In this document: in pieces, positions 24,354 to 31,764 of the stretch
Layout: every line of letters begins with the position of its first letter
Position numbering within the stretch: the first letter of the stretch is position 1
DNA from: Methylacidiphilales bacterium
GTDB taxonomy: Bacteria > Verrucomicrobiota > Verrucomicrobiia > Methylacidiphilales > UBA1321
DNA: 34,683 nt
Assembly (NCBI GenBank): GCA_021272315.1
Contig: JAJSLI010000134.1
Location: forward strand, 1-34,683
Direction of reading: 5' to 3'
Made by a program: the position numbers and the translations under genes
Notes under the pieces: generated by a model
Told to the model about the DNA's origin: nothing
Databases searched by the model: none
What the model saw: the letters and a program-made list of their open reading frames with translations, nothing else

Positions 24354-25535
24354 ATGAACGTAAACCTGCTCGATCTCAAGGCGCAGAATGCGGCGCTGGA
24401 ACCCGAATTGCTCGAGGCTTTTCTGCGCGTGCTGCATTCAGGCCACTTCATCCTCGGGGCGGAGGTCGAGCGATTCGAGCGCGCGCTGGCGGAATTCACC
24501 GGAGCGAAACACGCGCTCGGGGTCAGTTCCGGCACTGATGCAATCCTGGTGGCGCTGATGGCGCTGGGGATCGGGCCGGGCGACGAGGTGCTCTGTCCGA
24601 GCTTCACCTTTTTTGCCACGGCGGGCTGTGTGGCCCGGCTCGGCGCGAAGCCGGTTTTTGTCGATTCGTGCCCGGTCTGTTTCAATCTCGACCTGCGCGA
24701 CGCGGCCCGGCGGATCACCCCGCGCACGAAGGCGATCCTGCCCGTGCACCTGTTCGGTCAGGCCGCGGAGATGGATGGTGTGTTGGCGCTGGCGCGGGAA
24801 CGCGGCCTGCGCGTGGTCGAGGACGCGGCGCAGGCGGTTGGAGCGACCTACCGGGGCAAACAAGTGGGGACGCTGGGCGACTTTGGCACGATCAGTTTTT
24901 TCCCGACGAAAAATCTCGGCGCGTTGGGCGATGCCGGCGCCCTGCTGACTAACGACACGGCGCTTTTCGAGCGGGCGCGAACGCTGCGGATGCACGGCAT
25001 GGAACCGAAGTATTATCACGCGCATATCGGTGGTTGTTTCCGGCTCGACGCGCTCCAAGCCGCGTTCCTTTCGGTGAAATTGCCCCACTTTAAAGACTAC
25101 TCTGCGGACCGCCGCCGCAACGCCGCGCTCTATACGGAGCGGTTGGCAAAATGGCCGGGTGTGCGGATCGCGCAGGCGAAGGACTGCGGTTGCGCGCACG
25201 CAGGCGCGGCGGAAGAGACGGCGCGGCTCGTGTTGCCCGCGGCTTATCCGCACAACGGCCACACCTGGAACCAGTATACGCTGCGGGTGATCGGCGCGGG
25301 CCGGCGCGATGCGTTGCGCGCTCACTTGACGGCGCGCGGCATCGGCTCGGAAATCTACTATCCCCTTCCCCTGCACGAGCAGAAATGCTTCGCCGGGCTC
25401 GGCTTTAAGCATGGCGATTTTCCGGTGGCGGAACAACTTTCCGGCGAAGTGATCAGCCTGCCGATTTATCCCGAGTTGCCAGCCGAACAGATCGAGCAGG
25501 TCTGCGCGGAGATCGGTGAATTCTTGAAGGCTTAA
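24354..25535 (+). CDS. DegT/DnrJ/EryC1 sugar aminotransferase
   Basis: A 393-residue PLP enzyme with the family pattern: FILGAEVERFERALAEFTGAKHALGVSSGTDAI near the N-terminus, VVEDAAQAVGATYRGKQVG before the active site, and the PLP-binding lysine in SFFPTKNLGALGDAGAL. Unlike RfbH in this window, the lysine is present, so it should be a true transaminase making an amino sugar from a keto nucleotide-sugar. The position aminated cannot be read from the sequence. ATG 24354 follows an AGGA at 24343-24346. It is downstream of the ABC exporter and its stop directly abuts the repeat element at 25536. Its codon use is more G-rich than that of its upstream neighbour. Confidence 0.9.
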   Translation: MNVNLLDLKAQNAALEPELLEAFLRVLHSGHFILGAEVERFERALAEFTGAKHALGVSSGTDAILVALMALGIGPGDEVLCPSFTFFATAGCVARLGAKPVFVDSCPVCFNLDLRDAARRITPRTKAILPVHLFGQAAEMDGVLALARERGLRVVEDAAQAVGATYRGKQVGTLGDFGTISFFPTKNLGALGDAGALLTNDTALFERARTLRMHGMEPKYYHAHIGGCFRLDALQAAFLSVKLPHFKDYSADRRRNAALYTERLAKWPGVRIAQAKDCGCAHAGAAEETARLVLPAAYPHNGHTWNQYTLRVIGAGRRDALRAHLTARGIGSEIYYPLPLHEQKCFAGLGFKHGDFPVAEQLSGEVISLPIYPELPAEQIEQVCAEIGEFLKA

Positions 25536-25822
25536 AGCATTTTCGGTTTAAATAAACACAGGCCATCGGCTATCCCGAAGGGATGGCAGCATATTAGCCG
25601 GTGGTAAGACCGCGCAGCGGTCGCCACCACCGGAAGGCATTTCCCGATAAACCGACCCCGGCAGGGTGTCGCAGAGTTCTGGCACCCCTGCCGGGGTGCG
25701 GTTGCTTGAGAACCTTTTCCGGTGGTGTCGCGCACTTCGTGCGCTCGACCACCGGCTACGCTTCTGGCAAGCCTTCGGCTTGCCCAGACCCTTTCTTTGT
25801 GTCTATCACAATCGAAAACGCT
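25536..25822. repeat. 287-bp composite multi-hairpin element filling the intergenic gap
   Basis: The element runs from the base after the aminotransferase stop to the base before the permease stop. Its ends AGCATTTTCGGT (25536-25547) and ATCGAAAACGCT (25811-25822) are inverted copies at 10 of 12 positions. Inside are at least five hairpins: ATCCC/GGGAT (25572-25584); CCGGTGGT/ACCACCGG (25598-25633) with inner GACCG/CGGTC; CCCCGGCAGGGTG with CACCCCTGCCGGGG (25656-25696, one bulge); a second CCGGTGGT/ACCACCGG (25719-25755) with GCGCAC-TTC-GTGCGC; and GGCAAGCC-TTC-GGCTTGCC (25766-25784). No protein is supported here. It looks like a non-autonomous palindromic element and could also terminate both convergent genes. 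Confidence 0.75.
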
Positions 25823-26644
25823 CTACCGGAAAAAAAAGTAGATCGTCATGCCAATGCCGATGGCCATGACGAGGTAACGGATGAATTCGGGTGAAACGCG
25901 TTGAGCGAGGATGGCGCCGCCGTAGCCGCCGATGACTGATCCCACGATCATGACACCGGCCTGCGGCCATTCGACGGTATTGGCCCAAACGAAGGCAAGG
26001 ACAGAGATGCCATTGATGGTCGTGGCCAGGACGGTCTTGAGACCGTTCATGACGTGGATTTCCTCGTAGCCGAGAAGCGTGAGCAGGGCGAGCATGAGGA
26101 TGCCGATGCCGCCGCCAAAAAAGCCGCCATAAATGGCGATGACGAGCTGCAAGGCCGACCCGGTGAGAAACGGAACGATGTTTTGCGGACGGTTGATGTC
26201 GAGATGGACCAGGCGGCGCAGCAGCGTGGTGAGATGCTTGCCAAAGATGAAGATGAGCGTGGCGGTGAGCAGCAGCCAGGGCAGCAACAGTTTGAAGGTG
26301 GCGTCGGGCGTCCTGAGCAGCAGGAGCGCGCCGATGAGACCGCCGATAAGGCTGGTGATCAGCAGCGTGACGAGCGCGCGGCGCTGGCCGCCAAGCTGGT
26401 TGCGGTAGGCGCCGACACTGGCCAGCGAGCCGCACCAGAGTGCAACGGTGTTGGTTGTGTTGGCGCGCAGGGGTGTGACGCCGCAAAAAATCAACGCGGG
26501 AAAAGTAAGGAAGGTACCCCCGCCGGCGACCGAATTGATCGCGCCCGCCACGACGGCGGTGGCGGCGAGGGCTGCGGCGCGTGTCCAGGTGAGGACCGGC
26601 TGGAGAGCGGCGTGCGAGGCAAGCAGCGAATCAGGCGACGTCAT
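25823..26644 (-). CDS. TauE/SafE (TSUP) family membrane permease
   Basis: A 273-residue protein with about eight hydrophobic helices in two related halves. The first half has AGAINSVAGGGTFLTFPALIFCGVTPLRANTTNTVALW and the second IAIYGGFFGGGIGILMLALLTLLGY, the duplicated motifs of this family. Members export or import small sulfur-containing or organic anions such as sulfite and sulfoacetate; the substrate here is unknown. The stop codon directly abuts the composite repeat. The Flp pilin gene lies about 70 bp from its start, on the same strand upstream. Confidence 0.9.
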   Translation of the reverse strand: MTSPDSLLASHAALQPVLTWTRAAALAATAVVAGAINSVAGGGTFLTFPALIFCGVTPLRANTTNTVALWCGSLASVGAYRNQLGGQRRALVTLLITSLIGGLIGALLLLRTPDATFKLLLPWLLLTATLIFIFGKHLTTLLRRLVHLDINRPQNIVPFLTGSALQLVIAIYGGFFGGGIGILMLALLTLLGYEEIHVMNGLKTVLATTINGISVLAFVWANTVEWPQAGVMIVGSVIGGYGGAILAQRVSPEFIRYLVMAIGIGMTIYFFFR

Positions 26645-26711
26645 CCAGACACGCTAGGTCGTCTCCCAACAGGGGCAAGCGGCGCGTCTGCTTTTTCGAT
26701 GCAAGATCAGT

Positions 26712-26891
26712 TCAGTGCGACTGAGCGTAAGCCAATTGCGAAGAAACGGTGGTGAAGACGCTCTTAATTTGTTGTCCAAGGGAGATCAGGACCGAAATGG
26801 CGATGACCGAGATGAAAGCGAGAATGAGCGCATACTCAACAAGGGTTTGCCCCTTCCTGCTCTTCAATCGGCGTAGCCATTTTTTCAGCAT
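26712..26891 (-). CDS. Flp/Fap-family type IVb pilin
   Basis: A 59-residue prepilin starting MLKKWLRRLKSRKGQTLVEYALI. A short basic leader, the G|Q cleavage site and the conserved Glu at position 5 of the mature protein (QTLVEYALILAFISVIAISV) define the Flp class, which is processed by a TadV-type peptidase and assembled by the Tad system. No tad genes are in the window, so this is an orphan pilin here. ATG 26891 is preceded by AAGGA at 9 nt. An upstream in-frame ATG at 26921 also has a ribosome site (GGAAG) and would add ten residues; I prefer the shorter, family-like form. Confidence 0.85.
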   Translation of the reverse strand: MLKKWLRRLKSRKGQTLVEYALILAFISVIAISVLISLGQQIKSVFTTVSSQLAYAQSH

Positions 26892-27005
26892 AGGTTGCAA
26901 TCCTTTTTCGGTGTGATTCATATTTATCTTCCGGTAAATCCTCGTTACGTACAATGTTTCAAACCCCTAAATTCGTCGAGAAAAATTTTCGTGTAATGAG
27001 AATTT

Positions 27006-27045
27006 TTTGTAGGGTATAGACTGTTTATTTGTAGGGTATAACCCT
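27006..27045 (-). promoter_or_regulatory. Direct repeats and palindrome upstream of the pilin gene
   Basis: Two identical 13-mers TTTGTAGGGTATA (27006-27018 and 27028-27040) are spaced 22 bp start to start, two helical turns. The second runs into the perfect inverted repeat AGGGT-ATA-ACCCT (27033-27045). They sit in the AT-rich gap about 115 bp upstream of the pilin start and just beyond the stop of the next gene. Such spacing fits an operator bound by a dimeric activator or repressor. The factor is unknown and regulation of the pilin is inferred from position only. Confidence 0.4.
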
Positions 27046-27078
27046 GCAAATAAAGTATAAAGGTTGCTGAAAATTAAC

Positions 27079-27633
27079 CTATTCTTCCTTAACGACCGGA
27101 TTGAGTGAAGGCCACTCTGTGGGAGGGATCAGGCCCCACCGGCAAAAGAGATTAAAGCGGATTTTGCCCAGGATATCGAGACTATCGTAGGGGCCGTCGC
27201 GCTGCGTGGAGAGGCCATTCATGAAGTTAATGATGGAATCGGCCGTTTTCTGGGCGGCTTGCGGCGACGCATAATAATCCTGAAAAGAGCCATGGCGACG
27301 GTTGAGGATTTCAACTTCCGCCTGGGTGAGAATGCCGGTTGCGACGAGGGCACGGGCTTTCTGGTCGCTGCCGCAATTGTGCAGGTAAAGATAAGCCTGC
27401 ATGGCATCGCCTTTGTCCCAGGAGTAAATAATCGGATCCATGAAGTAGAGCCCCGCGATGGCCAGGAGGATGACGCAGACAACAATAAAACCGAGGGTAT
27501 GGCGCTCGTCCGTCCTGTGGCGGGTCGACCGCGCCTTTTGGAGATGCGCGATTTCTTTTTCAATCCGCTCGCGCGCGTAGGCGGACGGGACGGGCTGTTT
27601 GGAAGGGTCTTTGTCGAAGATGGAGGAGGCCAT
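27079..27633 (-). CDS. Single-pass membrane protein of unknown function, paired with LemA
   Basis: A 184-residue protein. The N-terminus is hydrophilic, with a charged helix (ARERIEKEIAHLQKARSTRH), followed by one membrane segment (LGFIVVCVILLAIAGLYFM, about residues 47-65) and a C-terminal domain with two cysteines (HNCGSDQKAR, FNLFCRWGL). The topology suggests the C-terminal domain is outside the membrane. It starts 31 bp after the LemA stop and is probably in the same transcript. I do not recognise a family. LemA proteins are often paired with membrane proteins of the TPM/HtpX type, but this is neither. Confidence 0.7.
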   Translation of the reverse strand: MASSIFDKDPSKQPVPSAYARERIEKEIAHLQKARSTRHRTDERHTLGFIVVCVILLAIAGLYFMDPIIYSWDKGDAMQAYLYLHNCGSDQKARALVATGILTQAEVEILNRRHGSFQDYYASPQAAQKTADSIINFMNGLSTQRDGPYDSLDILGKIRFNLFCRWGLIPPTEWPSLNPVVKEE

Positions 27634-27664
27634 GACGTATAAAACAAATCAAGCCCGCGCCTCG

Positions 27665-28279
27665 TTAACTGAAAGAGACTTTGGGCGCCTCGCGTTCACC
27701 GGCATCGGTGATCTCGAAGAGCGTGGCCGGCGTGAAATTAAACAGGCTGGCAATGAGTGAATTGGGAAAAATTTCGCGCTGCGTGTTATAGTTGCGGACC
27801 GATTCGTTGTAAGTTTGGCGCGAGAAGGAAATGCGGTTTTCGGTATCGGTGAGCTCGCCCTGCAACTGGAGCATGGTCTGGTTGGCTTTGAGATCGGGAT
27901 AGGCCTCGGCCACGGCGAAGAGCCGGCCGAGCGATTGAGTAAGGGCGCCTTCCGCCGCGGCGATCTGCGGCACGGCATTGGGGTTGGCAGGGTCGGCTGC
28001 GGCCTTCTGCCGCGCGGCGGCGGCGTTGTTGCGGGCGGCGGTGACTTCGTCGAGCGTGCCCCGCTCGTGCGCCATGTAGCCCTTCGCGGTTTCGACCAGG
28101 TTCGGGATGAGGTCGTGCCGGCGTTTGAGCTGCACGTCGATCTGCGCGAATTGATTTTTATATTCGTTGCGGAGCGTGACGAGGCGGTTGTAAATCCCGG
28201 CCACGAAGCCGCCGACGACCAGAACGGCCAGCACCACGAAGCCGAGGACGACCACAATTGCGATCAGCACTGTTCCCAT
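27665..28279 (-). CDS. LemA family protein
   Basis: A 204-residue protein with an N-terminal membrane anchor (residues 1-28) followed by the LemA core: YNRLVTLRNEYKNQFAQIDVQLKRRHDLIPNLVETAKGYMAHE, then EGALTQSLGRLFAVAEAYPDLKANQTMLQLQGELTDTENRISFSRQTYNESVRNYN and a closing FPNSLIASLFNF. The fold is a long helical bundle displayed on the cell surface or periplasm; the family's function is not settled. It is the upstream gene of the pair with the 184-residue protein. It is divergent from the GT9 gene, with about 200 bp between, where I see no other supported gene except a possible 34-codon ORF. Confidence 0.93.
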   Translation of the reverse strand: MGTVLIAIVVVLGFVVLAVLVVGGFVAGIYNRLVTLRNEYKNQFAQIDVQLKRRHDLIPNLVETAKGYMAHERGTLDEVTAARNNAAAARQKAAADPANPNAVPQIAAAEGALTQSLGRLFAVAEAYPDLKANQTMLQLQGELTDTENRISFSRQTYNESVRNYNTQREIFPNSLIASLFNFTPATLFEITDAGEREAPKVSFS

Positions 28280-28380
28280 AAAAGTTGTTCCAGAATATTT
28301 TAAAAATTTTCCGGGACCGAAACTGCGTATAAGTCTCGCCGTTTCATACCCAAAAGCAAGAATCGTCTGCGCGCGAACTT

Positions 28381-28485
28381 ATGCTCAACCGCGGAAAGCC
28401 TCTCGGCTCCGTAAACGACACCGACGCTATCTGCCCGGTTGAAATAGGCGACGACATGGTTCAGGCTGGTGTCGGCGTAAAATGA
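28381..28485 (+). CDS. Possible 34-codon leader ORF overlapping the GT9 start
   Basis: An ATG at 28381 opens a 34-codon frame whose TGA overlaps the next gene's ATG (ATGA at 28482-28485), the classic arrangement for translational coupling. The peptide is acidic and has no recognised motif. I see no clear ribosome site before it. It could be a leader that feeds ribosomes to the GT9 gene, or chance. Low confidence. Confidence 0.2.
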   Translation: MLNRGKPLGSVNDTDAICPVEIGDDMVQAGVGVK

Positions 28486-29426
28486 ATATCCTGATCATTC
28501 GCGGCGGTGCGCTGGGCGATTTCATCGTGACTCTTCCCACCCTGCGCTTGCTGCGTGAAAAGTGGCCCGACGCGCGCATCGAACTTTTGGGCTACCCCCG
28601 GGTGGCCGAGATTGCCCTCCGGCGCTACTATCTCGATGACATCCGCTCGGTGAATCATGGCCCGCTTAGCGCCTTTTTCACGCCGCGCGCGGTGCTCGAC
28701 CCCGACTGGATGGATTACATCAGCGAGTTCGATTTGGTTCTTTCTTATTTCTATGACCCCGACCAGCTTTTCCTCGCCAACCTCCAACGTTGCAATCCGG
28801 GCCGGATCGTGACCTGCGCGTCGCGCGTGCCCGATACGTTCCGCGAGCCGGCGGCGCGGCATTTTGCCCGCGTGGTCGAACCGCTCGGGCTGGAACTTGG
28901 CGGCGACGCGGCGAGCCACCTCTTTCCCTCGACCGACGACGTGGTCGCCGCGCAGGCGTTTCTCACCGGGCTCCAGCCGGGCGCGCAACTGGTGGCGATT
29001 CATCCGGGCAGCGGAAGCGAAACCAAAAACTGGCCGGCGCAGGCGTGGGCTGACCTTGGGCGGCGCCTCGTCAAGGCAAGGCCGAAGGTGACCCTGCTCC
29101 TGATTGAGGGCGAGGCCGATGCGGCGCCCGCGCAATTTCTGCTGGAAGCGTGGAAGGAACTGCCGCTGTTGCGCGCGCGCTGGTTGCCGTTGCCGATCCT
29201 GGCGGCGTTGCTGCGAGAGACGACGCTTTTGCTTGGGCACGATTCAGGAGTGACCCATCTGGCCGCGGCGGTGCGGCGCGATCTGCCGGTGATCGCGCTT
29301 TTCGGCCCGAGCGATCCGGCCGTTTGGGCGCCGCCGCGGCCCGGCGTGCGCGTGCTGAGAAAGGACCCGGATCTGCACGGTCTCCCGGTGGAAGATGTTT
29401 TCCAGGCGGCGTTGGCGGCTTGGTGA
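28482..29426 (+). CDS. Glycosyltransferase family 9, heptosyltransferase-like
   Basis: A 314-residue GT-B enzyme. It starts MNILIIRGGALGDFIVTLPTLRLLREKWPDARIELLG, the GT9 signature with the early acidic residue in GALGD. The C-terminal half has VAIHPGSGSETKNWPAQAWADL (donor binding) and LLGHDSGVTHLAAAVRRDLPVIALFGPSDPAVWAP, which contains the conserved GHDSGxxHLAAA motif. GT9 enzymes add heptose or related sugars to the lipopolysaccharide inner core. It is a little shorter than typical WaaC/WaaF, and the acceptor is unknown. It is convergent with the BON protein gene, with 17 bp between stops. Confidence 0.92.
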   Translation: MNILIIRGGALGDFIVTLPTLRLLREKWPDARIELLGYPRVAEIALRRYYLDDIRSVNHGPLSAFFTPRAVLDPDWMDYISEFDLVLSYFYDPDQLFLANLQRCNPGRIVTCASRVPDTFREPAARHFARVVEPLGLELGGDAASHLFPSTDDVVAAQAFLTGLQPGAQLVAIHPGSGSETKNWPAQAWADLGRRLVKARPKVTLLLIEGEADAAPAQFLLEAWKELPLLRARWLPLPILAALLRETTLLLGHDSGVTHLAAAVRRDLPVIALFGPSDPAVWAPPRPGVRVLRKDPDLHGLPVEDVFQAALAAW

Positions 29427-29443
29427 GATTTTCTGCCGGTGAA

Positions 29444-30277
29444 TTACGCGCCAATCGAGAGCGAGCTGCGCAATTCGCGCAGGCCGAGGCTAGAGCGGGT
29501 AAGGTTTTCCGCGCGCTGGCGCAACGCCTCGGTACGGACTTTGCCTTGGAGTGTGACGATGCCGCGGCTTGCCTTGACGCGCAGCGGCAGATGTTCCGTC
29601 TCGCGCACGAGTCGCAGGCGCAGCAGTACCAGGGCTTGCAGCGATTCGTCGTCCATGTCGACCGGAGCAACGACGGGCTCGGGAGAGCGGGAAGAGATTT
29701 TCAGGCGTGAATCGATCCAACTGGCGAGAGTGCCGACGAGTTGCTCGGCCCAGTTTTTCTGTGCCGCCGAGGTCACTTCCCCTTCCAGGATGAGGTGGCC
29801 GTTGTCGAGGGTCACCTGTAGGCCGGAACGCAGCGTCGAGTCGGTTGCGAATAAAAGTTGGATCGCTTCGCGTACGGTCTCGAGTTCGCCGGGCTTACCC
29901 TTCGGCAATTCGGTCTCGTCTTTGACCAGCTTGATGCCTTCGATCTGCCGCGCCAGAATCTCGGCCATCGTGAGGAGATGTTTGCTTTTAACCGAGCCGG
30001 AGAGGATCGCGGTTTGGCGCTTTACCATGACGCTCAGGCCGGCCGGCTGCAGAAAGTGCCGATGGAGAAATGAAAGTTTGTAGAGAGCCTGGCGGGAAAG
30101 GGCGGCATCCTGCGGCGCCAGGGTGAAACCGCCAAAATAGATGGCGGCCATGCCGATCGGCGCCACGCGGCGGATAAAGTCATCCTTGCAGTCGAAAAGG
30201 GAAGCGCGCGCGGTGGGCTCGCCGACGTAATCACTGCTTCCTGTCGAGGGATCGTAGGGAATAGAAGATTTTGGCAT
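29444..30277 (-). CDS. Triple BON-domain protein
   Basis: A 277-residue protein with no signal peptide. Three segments share the BON pattern of a short beta strand, a VxLxGxV turn and a helix: LSVMVKRQTAILSGSVKSKHLLTMAEILARQ (about residues 80-115), LQVTLDNGHLILEGEVTSAAQKNWAEQLV (about 150-190) and LRVKASRGIVTLQGKVRTEALRQRAENL (about 230-265). BON domains bind phospholipid or other surfaces in OsmY-like proteins. The first 75 residues are unassigned. With no export signal visible it may be cytoplasmic. The start codon at 30277 has no good ribosome site, so the true start is uncertain. Confidence 0.7.
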   Translation of the reverse strand: MPKSSIPYDPSTGSSDYVGEPTARASLFDCKDDFIRRVAPIGMAAIYFGGFTLAPQDAALSRQALYKLSFLHRHFLQPAGLSVMVKRQTAILSGSVKSKHLLTMAEILARQIEGIKLVKDETELPKGKPGELETVREAIQLLFATDSTLRSGLQVTLDNGHLILEGEVTSAAQKNWAEQLVGTLASWIDSRLKISSRSPEPVVAPVDMDDESLQALVLLRLRLVRETEHLPLRVKASRGIVTLQGKVRTEALRQRAENLTRSSLGLRELRSSLSIGA

Positions 30278-30532
30278 GGAGGTATTCTTGGGGTTGGTCT
30301 CAAACAGGCATTTAGCATACCGCCTTGAGGCGAATTTATATTATCAAGATGGAGTCAGGTTCGCCATTCCCCTTTATTATCACAGGGTTTCATTTGCAAA
30401 GACCCAAATGAATGACAAATTTTTTCTGAATGGTGCAGCAGAAGGATTGGAACATCTAGGCATTAAATTGCCTTTATATAGGCACATTCTGCCCAATTGG
30501 GAAGAATGTAGGTTAATTTAGTCAAATAGTTT
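30278..30532. other. AT-rich intergenic stretch, no supported gene
   Basis: About 255 bp, visibly lower in GC than the flanks, lie between the BON gene start and the DUF4230 stop. An 81-codon plus-strand frame (30276-30521, starting at an ATG overlapping the BON start codon) crosses it. It has no recognisable motif, signal or ribosome site, so I do not call it. The stretch may hold the promoter of the BON gene or be a decayed insert. Confidence 0.4.
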
Positions 30533-31198
30533 CTAGGGTTGTTGGGAAGGCAGCGGATTTTGGGCATTGGTCCATTCGATGTTTATGGGCTGACCGTTGT
30601 GCTGAAGTAATTCTTGGAGTCGTTGCGTGACCTGCGCCTCGGCGTCCGATTTGAGCGATGACTTTTCCGCAGCGTCGCGCGCGGCGGCGTTGAGGTTGGT
30701 CAAGACTTTGGAGCGCTCGTCGTCGGTGATCCGGTTCAGCACGGAATCGTCGCCGTGATAGGTGAGGTCGCCGACGGGCTCGACCGATAAAATTTTCGCA
30801 TGGGGCATCGTGGCCTTGATCCGGTGCGTGGCCGGATCGATCTCGACGTTGAACGGCTCGCGCAGGTCGAATCCCGCCTTGAGCCGGTAGAGCGCCTCGG
30901 CGCTGATTGTTTTTTCCGTCAGCGGCACCTGGAGCGACATCACTTCGAAATGCTCGTCGACGCCGATGGAGACGAGTTCTTCCTTCGTCACCACGGCCAG
31001 TTCGGCCAAGGGCGCGGTTTGAGTCAGGACCACCCGTTGGTTGACCGTGACTTGGGGTTGCAGGCGCAGAACCTGGGTGAAGGCATCGCGGACGTGATCA
31101 ATGGCCTGGTCGGCGGCTGAGGTGCAACTATGCACGGCCCAAAGCGCGATGCCCGCCAGAGTTACCAGAATGAGGCAGATGCCGGCGTAATGTTTCAT
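30533..31198 (-). CDS. DUF4230 membrane-anchored protein
   Basis: A 221-residue protein. The N-terminal hydrophobic helix (MKHYAGICLILVTLAGIALWAVHSC) is an anchor or uncleaved signal. The central part (VTVNQRVVLTQTAPLAELAVVTKEELVSIGVDEHFEVMSLQVPLTEKTISAEALYRLKAGFDL) has the DUF4230 pattern of a membrane protein that turns a beta-rich domain outward. The C-terminal portion is helical and charged (DERSKVLTNLNAAARDAAEKSSL). Its function is unknown. It lies 51 bp downstream of a 58-codon gene on the same strand, so the two may be co-transcribed. Confidence 0.8.
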   Translation of the reverse strand: MKHYAGICLILVTLAGIALWAVHSCTSAADQAIDHVRDAFTQVLRLQPQVTVNQRVVLTQTAPLAELAVVTKEELVSIGVDEHFEVMSLQVPLTEKTISAEALYRLKAGFDLREPFNVEIDPATHRIKATMPHAKILSVEPVGDLTYHGDDSVLNRITDDERSKVLTNLNAAARDAAEKSSLKSDAEAQVTQRLQELLQHNGQPINIEWTNAQNPLPSQQP

Positions 31199-31249
31199 CA
31201 GAATGAGGCCACAACATGCGCTCTCAACCTCGGAAGAAAAGCGGAAAAG

Positions 31250-31426
31250 TTAGAAACTGAGCCCGCTTTTTTTGGCTTTGGAACGCGAACGCGTCTTCTT
31301 TTTGGAATCAATATCTTCGAAGGTGGCCCGGAACGACGCGGGACTTTCGACCCGCTCTGGCAGGGGATCGTTGAGAAGATGAATGTCGGGCGAGGGGGGG
31401 CGATGCGAGAAGAACTGCCTGTTCAT
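31250..31426 (-). CDS. 58-residue basic protein of unknown function
   Basis: The frame starts MNRQFFSHRPPSPDIHLLND, continues with an acidic middle (FRATFEDIDS) and ends in a very basic tail (KKKTRSRSKAKKSGLSF). The tail suggests nucleic-acid or ribosome binding, but this is inferred from composition. A promoter-like TTGACA lies about 35 bp upstream, and the DUF4230 gene follows 51 bp downstream on the same strand. No strong Shine-Dalgarno site is visible; the leader would be very short. Codon composition matches the surrounding genes, which argues for a real gene. Confidence 0.5.
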   Translation of the reverse strand: MNRQFFSHRPPSPDIHLLNDPLPERVESPASFRATFEDIDSKKKTRSRSKAKKSGLSF

Positions 31427-31437
31427 AAATGTCTATG

Positions 31438-31466
31438 GAAATAATATACTTATTCGAATCTGTCAA
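31438..31466 (-). promoter_or_regulatory. Putative promoter of the 58-codon gene and DUF4230 gene
   Basis: The minus strand has a perfect TTGACA (31466-31461), a 17-nt spacer and TATTTC (31443-31438). An alternative, better TATTAT (31446-31441) sits at 14 nt. The local sequence is AT-rich. The start codon at 31426 would lie only a few bases after the expected transcription start, so the transcript would have almost no leader. Confidence 0.4.
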
Positions 31467-31764
31467 ATGATCGGTTCGCGACAATTTAGTCGCGCGATTC
31501 TTGGGCCAAACTCGGGGATGGAGCAAAAACGTTGCTCCATTTCCACGAAAAGGACGGGTGCCAGATGGTGGCTGGTGAAGAAGGGATCAAGGGGAGAAGC
31601 TAGACCCGTCTTCGCGGTTTTGCCAGCTTAAAATCTTCTCGAGGGGATAGGCGCTTTCCCGGGCAAATCAGGGCGTGTTTTGGACAAGAAATGAGGAAGC
31701 GCGCCTGAAATTGTGGGTTACAGTGGAATCAGGGTTCTTTTCTTCAGCAAGAAAGGCGGCGAAC
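31467..31764. other. Gene-free stretch with one perfect hairpin
   Basis: Between the promoter above and the kinase-like gene I see no supported gene. The notable structure is the perfect inverted repeat ATGGAGCAA-AAACG-TTGCTCCAT (31518-31540). It is not followed by a T-run, so it is not a clear terminator. An 82-codon plus-strand frame (31383-31631) crosses the region, but it looks random. The last 30 bases carry AAAGG before the kinase-like start. Confidence 0.45.

Noticed and set aside
25536..25822. CRISPR array or ncRNA in the repeat-rich gap
   Set aside because: The repeats are inverted hairpins of differing sequence, not regularly spaced direct repeats with unique spacers.
30276..30521. 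81-codon plus-strand frame in an AT-rich gap
   Set aside because: There is no ribosome site, signal or recognisable motif, and its start codon overlaps that of the divergent BON gene. It is kept only as a note under the gap.
31383..31631. 82-codon plus-strand frame before the kinase-like gene
   Set aside because: It runs through the promoter and hairpin of the opposite strand, is random in composition and conflicts with the better-supported 58-codon minus-strand gene.
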